29,340 bases of DNA from DASYQV01 sp036005125 (GCA_036005125.1 DASYQV010000059.1:1-29340); one strand, 5' to 3'; counted from the first letter of the stretch, positions 14,761 to 22,974 are shown. Notes: a model not told the origin generated them from the letters alone. Numbers and translations are program-made.

Positions 14761-17220
14761 CTACTCTTCGTCTTTCTCGGCAAGCCGCGCGATGGAGACG
14801 GCACGGTCATCTCCCTCGATGTCAATCAGCGTCACGCCCTGGGTCGCACGGCCGATCGTTCGGATGTCCCGGGCGACCATGCGCAGAATCTTGCCCTGCT
14901 GGGTGATGAGCATGAGCTCGTCTTCGTCGACCACCTGCGTAATCCCGATCACCTGGCCATTTCGCTCGGTCGTCTGGATGTTGATGGTGCCGATGCCCCC
15001 TCGGGACTGAACGCGGTACTCCTCGAGCTCCGTGCGCTTGCCGTAGCCGCGCTCGGTCACCGTCAGGATGGTCCCGCCCGGCTTCAGGACCTCCATGGCC
15101 ACCACGGCGTCCCCCTCGCGCAGGGAAATGCCGCGAACGCCGTACGCCGACCGGCCCATCGGCCGCACGTCGGTTTCCGGGAAGCGGATGGCCATACCGT
15201 CACGCGTACCGATGAAGATCTCGCCGCCGCCGTCGGATACCTGCACGGCGATGACCGAGTCTCCCTCTTCGACGCCCATCGCGATGATGCCGCCCGCGCG
15301 CGGATTGCTGAACGCGGCCAACTCGGTTTTCTTGACGATGCCGTGGCGCGTGCCCATCACCACGAACTTGTCGGGCTCGAACTCCTTTACCGCCAGAAGC
15401 GCAGCGATCCGTTCCCCCTCCTCCATCGACACGAGATTGGCGATTGCCTTGCCTCGTCCGTCCGGACCGACGTCGGGGATTTCGTGCACCTTCAGCCAGT
15501 AGGCCCGGCCTCGGTCCGAAAAGATCATGATGTACGCGTGGGTGGACGCGACGAAGAGGTGGCTGACGAAATCCTCCTCGCGCGTCCGCATCCCGATCCG
15601 ACCCTTACCGCCGCGCCGCTGGTTGCGGTAGTTCGTAATAGCGGTGCGCTTGATGTAACCGGTGTTGCTGACGGTGATCGCCATGTCCTCTTCGGCGATC
15701 AGATCCTCGATCCGGAACTCGCCTGCCTCGGCCAGGATCTCGGTACGACGCGCGTCGCCGTACTTCTCCTGTACCGCGCGAAGCTCCTTGACGACGATCT
15801 CCATCACGAGCTTCTCGCTCGAGAGAATCGCCCGGAGGCGCTCGATCGTCGCGAGAACCGTCGCCAGCTCGTCGAGGATCTTCTGCCGTTCGAGGCCGGT
15901 CAGCCGCTGGAGCTGCATGTCCAGAATCGCCTGCGCCTGGATCTGGCTCAGGCCGAACTGCGTGGTCAGTCCGGCCCGCGCATCCGCCGGATTCCTGGCG
16001 CCGCGGATCAGCGCGATCACCGCATCGAGGTGATCGAGCGCCGTCTTCAGCCCCTCGAGGATGTGGGCGCGCGCCTCCGCCTTGCGGAGCTCGAATTCCG
16101 TCCGGCGCAGCACGACCTCGCGGCGGAACTCGATGAAGGTGTCGATCAGCTCGACCAGCGTGAGCACCTTCGGCCGCCCCGCGACGATGGCGAGGAGAAT
16201 CACCCCGAAACTGCTCTGGAGCTGCGTGTGCTTGTAGAGATTGTTCAGGATGACGTCGCTGATCTCGCCCCGCTTCAGATCGATCACGATCCGCATGCCG
16301 TCGCGGTCCGACTCGTCGCGGATATCCGAGATACCCTCGATGGTCTTCTCCCGCACCAGCTCCGCGATGCGCTCGATCAGCTTTGCCTTGTTGACCTGAT
16401 AGGGAATCGCGGTGACGACAAGTGACGACCGATCCCCTTTCTTGCTTACCTCGATCTCGGCCTTCGCGCGCATGACGACGGCGCCGCGGCCGGTGAGATA
16501 CGCCTGATGAATCCCCTGACGTCCGACGATGTAGGCGCCGGTGGGGAAATCCGGGCCGGACACGAGCTCGAGGAGCTTGCGCTGCTTTTCGGCGGTCGTC
16601 GGGGGGGCCTCTGACTGCGCCGATTCAATCGTCCAGACGACCGCCTCGATGACTTCCCGCATGTTGTGCGGGGGGATGTTCGTCGCCATGCCGACGGCAA
16701 TGCCGGTGGACCCGTTGACGAGCAGGTTCGGAAACGGCGTCGGGAGAACCGTGGGTTCCTCGGTGGTTTCGTCGAAGTTCGGGACGAAGTCGACGGTCTC
16801 CTCGTCGAGATCCGCCATCATCTCCTCGGCGAGCGCCTGCAGGCGGGCCTCCGTGTAGCGGTAGGCCGCCGGCGGATCGCCGTCGATCGAGCCGAAGTTT
16901 CCCTGGCCCTGAACCAGGGGATAGCGCATGTTGAAGTCCTGGGCGAGGCGCACCAGGGTGTCGTAGGCGGGCGCGTCGCCGTGCGGATGGTAGTTGCCGA
17001 TGACCTCGCCCACGATCTTCGCGCACTTGCGATACGCACGGTTCGACAAGAGGCCCATCTGCCGCATCGCGAAGAGCACGCGGCGGTGCGCGGGCTTCAA
17101 GCCGTCGCGCACGTCGGGCAGCGCTCGCCCGATGATTACGCTCATGGCGTAATCCATGTACGAGCGCTTCATTTCGTCTTCGATGTTGACGGGAATTCGA
17201 TTTGGTGCAGGTGTGCTCAT
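14761..17220 (-). CDS. gyrA: DNA gyrase subunit A
   Basis: GyrA forms the DNA breakage-reunion core of gyrase (A2B2) and introduces negative supercoils. The 819-residue product numbers exactly like E. coli GyrA in the active region. The catalytic tyrosine is Y122 (RYTE), and the winged-helix quinolone pocket reads H78-P-H-G-D-A83-P84-A85-Y86-D87. The C-terminal beta-pinwheel begins with the GyrA box QRRGGKG, which separates gyrase from topoisomerase IV, and has repeated blades such as SNTGYIKRT and TRHGIVKKTELAAF. The tail ends in a short acidic EKDEE. The start (MSTPAPNRIPVNIEDEMKRSYMDYAMSVI) is typical. gyrB lies upstream on the same strand, 159 bp of repeat-rich sequence away. Confidence 0.98.
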   Translation of the reverse strand: MSTPAPNRIPVNIEDEMKRSYMDYAMSVIIGRALPDVRDGLKPAHRRVLFAMRQMGLLSNRAYRKCAKIVGEVIGNYHPHGDAPAYDTLVRLAQDFNMRYPLVQGQGNFGSIDGDPPAAYRYTEARLQALAEEMMADLDEETVDFVPNFDETTEEPTVLPTPFPNLLVNGSTGIAVGMATNIPPHNMREVIEAVVWTIESAQSEAPPTTAEKQRKLLELVSGPDFPTGAYIVGRQGIHQAYLTGRGAVVMRAKAEIEVSKKGDRSSLVVTAIPYQVNKAKLIERIAELVREKTIEGISDIRDESDRDGMRIVIDLKRGEISDVILNNLYKHTQLQSSFGVILLAIVAGRPKVLTLVELIDTFIEFRREVVLRRTEFELRKAEARAHILEGLKTALDHLDAVIALIRGARNPADARAGLTTQFGLSQIQAQAILDMQLQRLTGLERQKILDELATVLATIERLRAILSSEKLVMEIVVKELRAVQEKYGDARRTEILAEAGEFRIEDLIAEEDMAITVSNTGYIKRTAITNYRNQRRGGKGRIGMRTREEDFVSHLFVASTHAYIMIFSDRGRAYWLKVHEIPDVGPDGRGKAIANLVSMEEGERIAALLAVKEFEPDKFVVMGTRHGIVKKTELAAFSNPRAGGIIAMGVEEGDSVIAVQVSDGGGEIFIGTRDGMAIRFPETDVRPMGRSAYGVRGISLREGDAVVAMEVLKPGGTILTVTERGYGKRTELEEYRVQSRGGIGTINIQTTERNGQVIGITQVVDEDELMLITQQGKILRMVARDIRTIGRATQGVTLIDIEGDDRAVSIARLAEKDEE

Positions 17221-17230
17221 GAAGAAAGAA

Positions 17231-17308
17231 GGCCTCAGAAATCAGGCCTCAGGGATCAGGGCCGTCTCAGGCATCAGGCCCGGAAGGCCTTAGGAATCAG
17301 GCCTCAGG
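17231..17308. repeat. Short direct repeats ATCAGGCCTCAGG in the gyrB-gyrA gap
   Basis: Exact copies of ATCAGGCCTCAGG lie at 17241-17253 and 17296-17308. Degenerate copies (GGCCTCAGAA, ATCAGGGCCGTCTCAGG, ATCAGGCCCGGAAGGCC) lie between and before them. The run abuts the REPIN-like element on its right. Confidence 0.7.
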
Positions 17309-17372
17309 TACGTAGGCCGGGTCTTCAGACCTGGCATGCGCTGAGCCGCATCTGAAGATGCGGCCTGCGTAC
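17308..17372. repeat. REPIN-like element: two palindromes enclosed by an outer inverted repeat
   Basis: The outer arms are GTACGTAGGCC (17308-17318) and GGCCTGCGTAC (17362-17372), matching at 10 of 11. Inside, CCGGGTC-TTCA-GACCTGG (17317-17334) and the perfect GCCGCATC-TGAA-GATGCGGC (17345-17364) form two hairpins. The TTCA/TGAA loops are the reverse of the order seen at 4212-4271. The element lies just downstream of the gyrB stop and could shape the 3' end or the gyrB-gyrA mRNA ratio. Confidence 0.75.
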
Positions 17373-17379
17373 ACGGCTA

Positions 17380-20037
17380 TTAGACGTCGAGGTTCCTGAC
17401 GTCGAGCGCGTTGTCCTCGATGAACTTGCGACGCGGCTCGACCTGGTCGCCCATCAGCGTCGTGAACATCTGGTCCGCCTCGGTATGGTCCTCGGCGCGG
17501 ACCTGCAGGAGCGTCCGGTTGTCGGGGTCCATGGTCGTCGTCCACAGCGTGTCCGGGTTCATCTCGCCGAGTCCCTTGTAGCGGTTGATCGCGATCCCCT
17601 TCTTGCCGGCCGTGATGAAGAACTCGACGAATGCGTCAACGTCCTGCAACGTGACGTCCGGTTCCTTCCTGACGCGCGCAGGGACGCCAGCGGCGGCCGC
17701 CACGCGATCCTTCGGCTCGGCCGCGAGCTTGGTCGTGTCGTCGATCGGAGCGCCGCCGATGGCCGTGTCGTCGGCCGCGGCCGTCCCGGCCTCGTCAGGC
17801 GACGTCTCTTCGAGCACGGCATCTTCGCGCGTCGAGTCTTCCCTGTCCCCGTTGCCGGCCGCGGTGGCGTGCACCACGACCGGGAACCGCACATCCTGAA
17901 TCTCGCGGTACGCGGCATGGAGCGTTCGGTACTCTCCGGAGCTGATGAACTCGACACCGATGGCGTACTGCCGCGGATAACCGAGCGACCGGTCCTCGAT
18001 CGCGAGGAAATAGGCGTTGTGCTCGTCGTCGCGTGTCACCGAGACGGTGCGCGTCGGCGTCGTCATCCGCGCCGCGAGCACATCGAGCCGCCCGCGTTGT
18101 TCGAAGAACGATTTGTCACGGGCGTCCATCTGCAGGAGCACCGTGACGATCTCGGGAGGGTTGCCGCTGCGCGTTACATGCTGCAACAGCTTGCGATACG
18201 CCATCATCCGCTGGATCTGGCGCTCGAGCGTCTCTCCAAACACCTCGCTGCCGTCGCTGAGCCTGACAGCCCGCGACTCCACCGCACGGCGCACGAGAAA
18301 CGTTTCGAGCTCGCGCTCGTCCTTGATATACGTTTCGGTGCGTCCGCGCTTGGCGCGGAAGAGCGGCGGCTGAGCGATGTAGATATGGCCCCGATCGATG
18401 AGCTGCGACATCTGCCGGTAGAAGAACGTCAGCAGCAGCGTCCGGATGTGCGCGCCATCGACGTCGGCGTCGGTCATGATGATGACGCGGTGATACCGCA
18501 GTTTCTCGATGTCGAAGTCTTCGAGGCCGATGCCGCACCCGAGCGCCGCGATCATCGTTTTGATCTCGTCGCTGCTCAGCATCTTGTCGAAGCGCGCCTT
18601 CTCGACATTGAGGATCTTGCCCTTGATCGGCAGGATGGCCTGAAAGCGTCGGTCGCGTCCCTGCTTGGCCGAGCCGCCGGCGGATTCACCCTCGACGATA
18701 TAGATCTCGCTCTGGGCGGGGTCGCGTTCCTGACAGTCGGCGAGCTTTCCGGGGAGACTGCTCCCGTCCAAGGCGCCTTTGCGGCGCACCAGATCGCGGG
18801 CTTTGCGCGCCGCTTCGCGGGCACGGGCCGCGTCGACGGCCTTGCCGATAATCCGCTTGGCGACCGCCGGGTTCTCCTCGAGATACTGCCCGAGCTTGTC
18901 GTTGATGATCGTCTCGACGATCCCCTTGACCTCGGTGTTCCCAAGCTTCGTCTTCGTCTGCCCCTCGAACTGCGGCCGTGGAATCTTCACGCTGATGACC
19001 GCCGTCAGCCCCTCGCGGATGTCGTCGCCGCTGATGCTCGCGTCCTTGAGATCCTTCGTCAGATTGTTCTTGGTCGCGTACGAGTTGATCGTGCGCGTCA
19101 GCGCGGAGCGGAAGCCGGACAGATGCGTGCCGCCTTCGTGCGTGTTGATGTTGTTGGCGAAGGTGAACACGAGCTCCGAGTAGCTGTCGTTCCACTGCAG
19201 CGCGATCTCCGCGTCGATGCCTTCCTTCTCGCCTTTCATGAATATCGGCTTGTCGTTCGCCACCGCCTTGTTCTTGTTCAAATGCTGAACGAAGGACACG
19301 ATGCCGCCGTCATACTCGAACTTGTGGCTCTTTCCGTCGCGCTCGTCGAGAATCGTGATGAGAATGCCGCCGTTGAGGAACGCCAGCTCACGCAGCCGCT
19401 GCGCCAGCGTGTCGAAGCTGTACTCGGTCGTCTCGAAGATCTGCGGATCGGGCTTGAACGTGACCTTCGTGCCGCGGCGCTGCGTCGTGCCGGTGACCTC
19501 GAGATCGCCGAGCGATTTGCCCCGTTCGTAACTCTGCTGGTAAACCTGACCGTTGCGCCAGATCTCGAGCTCGAGCCGCTCCGACAACGCGTTGACGACC
19601 GAGACGCCGACGCCATGGAGGCCGCCCGACACCTTGTAGCTGTCGTTGTCGAACTTGCCTCCGGAGTGCAGGACGGTCAGCACGACCTCGGCCGCCGACT
19701 TGCCGCTCTCGTGGAGATCGACCGGAATCCCGCGGCCGTTGTCGACGACCGTCACCGAGTTGTCGATGTGGATTGTGACGTTGATCTGGTCGCAGAACCC
19801 CCCAAGCGCCTCGTCGATGGAGTTGTCGACGATCTCGTAGACAAGGTGGTGGAGCCCGGGCGCGCCGGTCGAGCCGATGTACATAGCAGGCCGTTTCTGG
19901 ACGGCCTCCAGGCCCTCGAGAACCTTTATTTTGTCCGCGCCGTAATCGTCGGCGGAGCCGTTGCCGTTGGCCGCGGGGGATTCGGAATCGGGCGTCAGGA
20001 TGGCGCCGACCTGTGTCTGCTCGTTCGAATGTGCCAC
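17380..20037 (-). CDS. gyrB: DNA gyrase subunit B
   Basis: GyrB is the ATPase subunit of gyrase. The 885-residue product has the GHKL ATPase (YEIVDNSIDEAL near 67-78, DNGRGIPVDLH, GGLHGVGVSVVNALS), the transducer, and the TOPRIM metal site (EGESAGGSAKQGRDR near 448, DADVDGAHIRTLLL near 520). After GHIYIAQPPLFRAKRG comes an E. coli-like insert domain, then an extra Ala/Asp/Glu-rich linker at about residues 720-792. The tail reads INRYKGLGEMNPDTLWTTTMDP and GDQVEPRRKFIEDNAL. E. coli GyrB has 804 residues and non-insert GyrBs about 640. An AAGGAA ribosome site overlaps the dnaN stop, and the 7-nt gap implies one dnaN-gyrB transcript. Confidence 0.97.
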   Translation of the reverse strand: MAHSNEQTQVGAILTPDSESPAANGNGSADDYGADKIKVLEGLEAVQKRPAMYIGSTGAPGLHHLVYEIVDNSIDEALGGFCDQINVTIHIDNSVTVVDNGRGIPVDLHESGKSAAEVVLTVLHSGGKFDNDSYKVSGGLHGVGVSVVNALSERLELEIWRNGQVYQQSYERGKSLGDLEVTGTTQRRGTKVTFKPDPQIFETTEYSFDTLAQRLRELAFLNGGILITILDERDGKSHKFEYDGGIVSFVQHLNKNKAVANDKPIFMKGEKEGIDAEIALQWNDSYSELVFTFANNINTHEGGTHLSGFRSALTRTINSYATKNNLTKDLKDASISGDDIREGLTAVISVKIPRPQFEGQTKTKLGNTEVKGIVETIINDKLGQYLEENPAVAKRIIGKAVDAARAREAARKARDLVRRKGALDGSSLPGKLADCQERDPAQSEIYIVEGESAGGSAKQGRDRRFQAILPIKGKILNVEKARFDKMLSSDEIKTMIAALGCGIGLEDFDIEKLRYHRVIIMTDADVDGAHIRTLLLTFFYRQMSQLIDRGHIYIAQPPLFRAKRGRTETYIKDERELETFLVRRAVESRAVRLSDGSEVFGETLERQIQRMMAYRKLLQHVTRSGNPPEIVTVLLQMDARDKSFFEQRGRLDVLAARMTTPTRTVSVTRDDEHNAYFLAIEDRSLGYPRQYAIGVEFISSGEYRTLHAAYREIQDVRFPVVVHATAAGNGDREDSTREDAVLEETSPDEAGTAAADDTAIGGAPIDDTTKLAAEPKDRVAAAAGVPARVRKEPDVTLQDVDAFVEFFITAGKKGIAINRYKGLGEMNPDTLWTTTMDPDNRTLLQVRAEDHTEADQMFTTLMGDQVEPRRKFIEDNALDVRNLDV

Positions 20038-20044
20038 GTGTTCC

Positions 20045-21163
20045 TTAGATCCGCATCGGCATGATGACGTACGTGTAGTCGTACCCCTCGCCGCCGACGG
20101 GCTTCATCACGGCCTGGCTCACCTCGTCCTTGAGCGACAGCGAGACGAGATCCGTCTCGACGACGTTGAGGAAATCCAGGACGTACTGCGCATTGAATGA
20201 GATTGCCAGCGCTGTGCCGGTATAGTCCACCGGGATCTGCTCACGCGCCTCGCCAAACTCCGAACTGCTGGACGTGACCTCGACTTTACCCTTGTCGATC
20301 TCGAACTTGACGGCACGCGAGCGTTCGTTCGACAGAAGCGCCACCCTTCTGATCGCGTTGGTGAGCCGCTCGCGCTCGAACTCGATCAGCTTGTCGTTGC
20401 CCTTCGGAATTACGCGTTCGTACGCAGGAAATTGACCGTCGATCATCCTCGAGATCAGCATTCGGCTGCCGACCCCAAAGAAAAGATGATTCTCGCCGCG
20501 CTCGTAGTGAATGTCTCCCTCACCCTCGATCAACAGCCTGCCAAGCTCGAGCAGCGTTTTCTTCGGAAGAATGACCTTCACTTCCTCGTCGTCTTTAACC
20601 TCATCGTCAGTACCCGTTCGGTTGACAGTCACCAGAGCAAGGCGGTGGCCATCGGTCGCCACGAGGCTCATCGTTTGCCCACGGAGCACGAACAACGCGC
20701 CGTTGAGAAAATACCGCGTGTCCTCTCCAGTGATTGCAAACTGCGTTTTCTCGACCATCTCCCTCAGTTGCGTGCGCGGCAGCATCGCGCGGCGAGCCCC
20801 GCTGGCCTCGGGCAATGTGGGAAAGTCCTCGCGAGGCAGTGTCTGCATCCGCGAGTCGAAACGATCGGCCGCAACCTTGACGCCGTTCTTGTCCTGCTCG
20901 ATTCTGACGTCCGTTTCCGGCAGCGCCTTGACGATCTCGTAGAGCTTCTTCGCCGGAAGCGTCAACGAACCGCCCTTCGAAACCGATGCCTGACACTGGC
21001 TCCGGAGTGCGACCTCGAGATCGGTCGCAAGCATGCGCACCTGATCACCCTTTGCTTCGAGCAGCACATTCGCAAGAATGGGAATGGTGTTCTTGCGTTC
21101 GACGATGCCCTGGAAAAGTTGCAGTTCTCGCAGAAGCTCATTCTTCCGGACAACGAGTTCCAT
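20045..21163 (-). CDS. dnaN: DNA polymerase III beta subunit (sliding clamp)
   Basis: DnaN dimerises as a ring around DNA and tethers the replicative polymerase and many repair factors. The 372-residue length and three-domain clamp fold fit: MELVVRKNELLRELQLFQGIVERKNTIPILANVLLEA at the N terminus, RAMLPRTQLREMVEKTQFAITGEDTRYFLNGALF mid-protein, VATDGHRLALV, and the C-terminal peptide-binding end YTYVIMPMRI. The ATG at 21163 is chosen over an upstream extension that would translate the promoter region. The gene has its own candidate promoter with a perfect TATAAT, and a DnaA box lies on its -35. gyrB follows after 7 nt, with no recF between. Confidence 0.97.
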   Translation of the reverse strand: MELVVRKNELLRELQLFQGIVERKNTIPILANVLLEAKGDQVRMLATDLEVALRSQCQASVSKGGSLTLPAKKLYEIVKALPETDVRIEQDKNGVKVAADRFDSRMQTLPREDFPTLPEASGARRAMLPRTQLREMVEKTQFAITGEDTRYFLNGALFVLRGQTMSLVATDGHRLALVTVNRTGTDDEVKDDEEVKVILPKKTLLELGRLLIEGEGDIHYERGENHLFFGVGSRMLISRMIDGQFPAYERVIPKGNDKLIEFERERLTNAIRRVALLSNERSRAVKFEIDKGKVEVTSSSSEFGEAREQIPVDYTGTALAISFNAQYVLDFLNVVETDLVSLSLKDEVSQAVMKPVGGEGYDYTYVIMPMRI

Positions 21164-21241
21164 AGGCGTGCGGTGACCTCGGGGCGGAGCGATTCGTCCG
21201 CGGGATACGGACCCTGACAAGAGGATCAGAAGAGATACAGA

Positions 21242-21270
21242 ATTATACAAGAAATATAGGCGTGTGCAAA
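21242..21270 (-). promoter_or_regulatory. dnaN promoter (TTTGCA-17-TATAAT)
   Basis: On the minus strand, TTTGCA (21270-21265) and a perfect TATAAT (21247-21242) are 17 bp apart. The predicted transcript leader to the dnaN ATG is about 70 nt. The element lies in the most AT-rich part of the window. Confidence 0.6.
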
Positions 21271-21271
21271 A
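21263..21271 (-). promoter_or_regulatory. DnaA box overlapping the dnaN -35
   Basis: TGTGCAAAA on the plus strand is TTTTGCACA on the minus strand, a full match to TTWTNCACA. It covers the -35 of the dnaN promoter, so bound DnaA could repress dnaN or structure the AT-rich DNA beside it. A one-mismatch box lies at 21359-21367. Confidence 0.6.
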
Positions 21272-21427
21272 CGTGGTGATAGTTAATAAACCATTATTTT
21301 TCAGGCGTTTAACGTGTGTCCGTTTTTGCCGGATCAGCTGGCGTTTCGTCGCACTCTGTGTGCGAAAATTGCCGCGTGGAATTCATCAACACGAGCGCCG
21401 CGGATGGGCTGTGGATCGGTGCGGAAA

Positions 21428-22771
21428 TCATCGAATCGATTCGAGAAAACTGCTGATCAGGTTGTTGAAATTTTCATCGCGCTTCCGCATGTCGTTGACT
21501 TTCTTGATCGAATGGATGACGGTCGAGTGGTGCTTGCCGCCGAAGCTGCGGCCGATCTCCGGCAGGGATGCGTGCGTGAGGGATTTACAGAGGTACATCG
21601 CGATCTGGCGAGGCATGGCGATCGACTTCGAGTTGTTGCGGGACTTCAGCTCGCCGATCTTGAGCTGGTAGTAATCCGACACGAACTTCTGGATGGATTC
21701 GATGGTGACTGCCTTTTCATCCTGGTCGAGGACGTTCTTCAGCACGTCCTGCGCGAGCTCGAGTGAAATCTCATTGCCCGTGAGCGATGCGTACGCAATG
21801 AGGCGGACGAGCGATCCTTCGAGCTCGCGGACATTCGATTTGATGCGTCCTGCGATGTAGATAGCCACGTTGTCCGGAAGCGGCACCACCTCGTTCTCCG
21901 CTTTTTTCTTCAGAATTGCGACCTTCGTTTCGAGATCCGGTGGCTGGATGTCGGCAATCAATCCCCATTCGAAGCGTGATCGCAGGCGTTCTTCGAGAGC
22001 GGGAATTTCGTGAGGCGGGCGATCGCTGCTGAGGATAATCTGCTTTTGCGCATCGTACAGGGCATTGAAGGTGTGGAAGAATTCCGTCTGCGTCCCCTCC
22101 TTGCCCGACACGAATTGAATATCGTCGACGAGCAGGACGTCCACGCTGCGATAGCGCTCGCGGAATTCGAGGATACGGTCGTAGCGAACCGCATTGATCA
22201 TCTCGTTCATGAAGCGCTCGGACGAGATGTAAGTGAGCTTCAACGCCGGATCATGTTCGAGCACGTATTGTCCGACCGCATGCATCAGGTGCGTCTTTCC
22301 GAGACCGACACCGCCGTAGATGAACATCGGGTTGTATGAGCGCGACGGTGCTTCCGCCACCGCCCGACACGCAGCATGCGCGAACTGGTTCGACGGTCCG
22401 ACGACGAACGTGTCGAACGTGTAACGGGGGTTGAGTCCACCCGGCGTCGTGGAGGTCACGGCAAGCGCCTCATCGGTGCTTGTCGGCGTTGCGGCGACCT
22501 CAGCCGGGTCGCCATCGGTTGCCTCTGCTGCGCTGTCAGGAAGGTATCGGACTTTCGCGTCAGACCGGCGGACTTCGGCCAGCGCTTCGGTCAGGACGAC
22601 CGAGTAGTGCTTCATGAGCCAGTCCTTGAAAAGCGGATTGGGAACGCGAACAGTGATGACCTGGCCCGAATCGGCGTCGAAGCTCGTCGGCTTGAACCAC
22701 GTCTGGAAGCTGTGCCGGTTAACCTTGGTCTCGATGCGGGCGAGGATTAAATCCCAGATACTGGCCGCCAT
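21428..22771 (-). CDS. dnaA: Chromosomal replication initiator DnaA
   Basis: DnaA binds DnaA boxes at oriC, oligomerises with ATP, melts the origin and recruits the helicase. The 447-residue product has domain I (WDLILARIETKVNRHSFQTWFKPTSF), a variable Ala/Thr-rich domain II at about 85-110, and AAA+ domain III opening with LNPRYTFDTFVVGPSNQFAHAA. Walker A is GGVGLGKTH near 153, Walker B is LLVDDIQF, and the sensor region reads ILSSDRPP. The C-terminal DNA-binding domain IV carries SLPEIGRSFGGKHHSTVIHSIKKV, whose GGKHHSTV contacts the boxes. It faces away from rpmH across the box-containing gap, and dnaN follows downstream after 264 bp. Confidence 0.98.
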   Translation of the reverse strand: MAASIWDLILARIETKVNRHSFQTWFKPTSFDADSGQVITVRVPNPLFKDWLMKHYSVVLTEALAEVRRSDAKVRYLPDSAAEATDGDPAEVAATPTSTDEALAVTSTTPGGLNPRYTFDTFVVGPSNQFAHAACRAVAEAPSRSYNPMFIYGGVGLGKTHLMHAVGQYVLEHDPALKLTYISSERFMNEMINAVRYDRILEFRERYRSVDVLLVDDIQFVSGKEGTQTEFFHTFNALYDAQKQIILSSDRPPHEIPALEERLRSRFEWGLIADIQPPDLETKVAILKKKAENEVVPLPDNVAIYIAGRIKSNVRELEGSLVRLIAYASLTGNEISLELAQDVLKNVLDQDEKAVTIESIQKFVSDYYQLKIGELKSRNNSKSIAMPRQIAMYLCKSLTHASLPEIGRSFGGKHHSTVIHSIKKVNDMRKRDENFNNLISSFLESIR

Positions 22772-22852
22772 GACGGTATGCCCAAAGAAATCAGGTCGTT
22801 GGCCGGCTGGAAACTCTACCGTTACGTTTTGTTTACGTCTTCAACGAGCCCG

Positions 22853-22948
22853 GGCCGATTTTTCGGCACCTGGCAGGCGTCGCCCTATCGAAAGTGGCCG
22901 TTATTCGGCCCTTGCGCAGCGATCGCGTCTGCTCGCGGCCGATTTTCC
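22853..22948. repeat. Three phased GGCCGATTTTTCGGC-like motifs in oriC
   Basis: The copies are at 22853-22867 (GGCCGATTTTTCGGC), 22896-22910 (GGCCGTTATTCGGCC) and 22937-22948 (GGCCGATTTTCC). The start-to-start distances are 43 and 41 bp, about four helical turns. The third copy runs into the first DnaA box. Confidence 0.6.
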
Positions 22949-22951
22949 ACA
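22943..22951 (+). promoter_or_regulatory. DnaA box 1 (TTTTCCACA)
   Basis: Exact match to TTWTNCACA. It is in direct orientation to box 2, with starts 12 bp apart. Confidence 0.8.
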
Positions 22952-22954
22952 GTG

Positions 22955-22963
22955 TTTTCCACA
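22955..22963 (+). promoter_or_regulatory. DnaA box 2 (TTTTCCACA)
   Basis: Identical to box 1. It is separated from the inverted box 3 by two bases. Confidence 0.8.
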
Positions 22964-22965
22964 GG

Positions 22966-22974
22966 TGTGGAAAA
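22966..22974 (-). promoter_or_regulatory. DnaA box 3 (inverted, TTTTCCACA on minus strand)
   Basis: TGTGGAAAA on the plus strand. Together with box 2 it makes a near-perfect palindrome, TTTTCCACA-GG-TGTGGAAAA. Confidence 0.8.

Noticed and set aside
17485..20064. An 859-codon plus-strand frame antisense to gyrB, and a similar 408-codon minus-strand frame antisense to mnmG (28082-29308)
   Set aside because: GC-rich genes produce long antisense frames. The composition is Arg/Leu/Val/Asp-rich without any domain, while the opposite strand encodes complete, conserved proteins.
21409..21420. Additional DnaA box at TGTGGATCG inside the dnaA end
   Set aside because: It matches only 7 of 9 positions of the consensus, which is not enough on its own.
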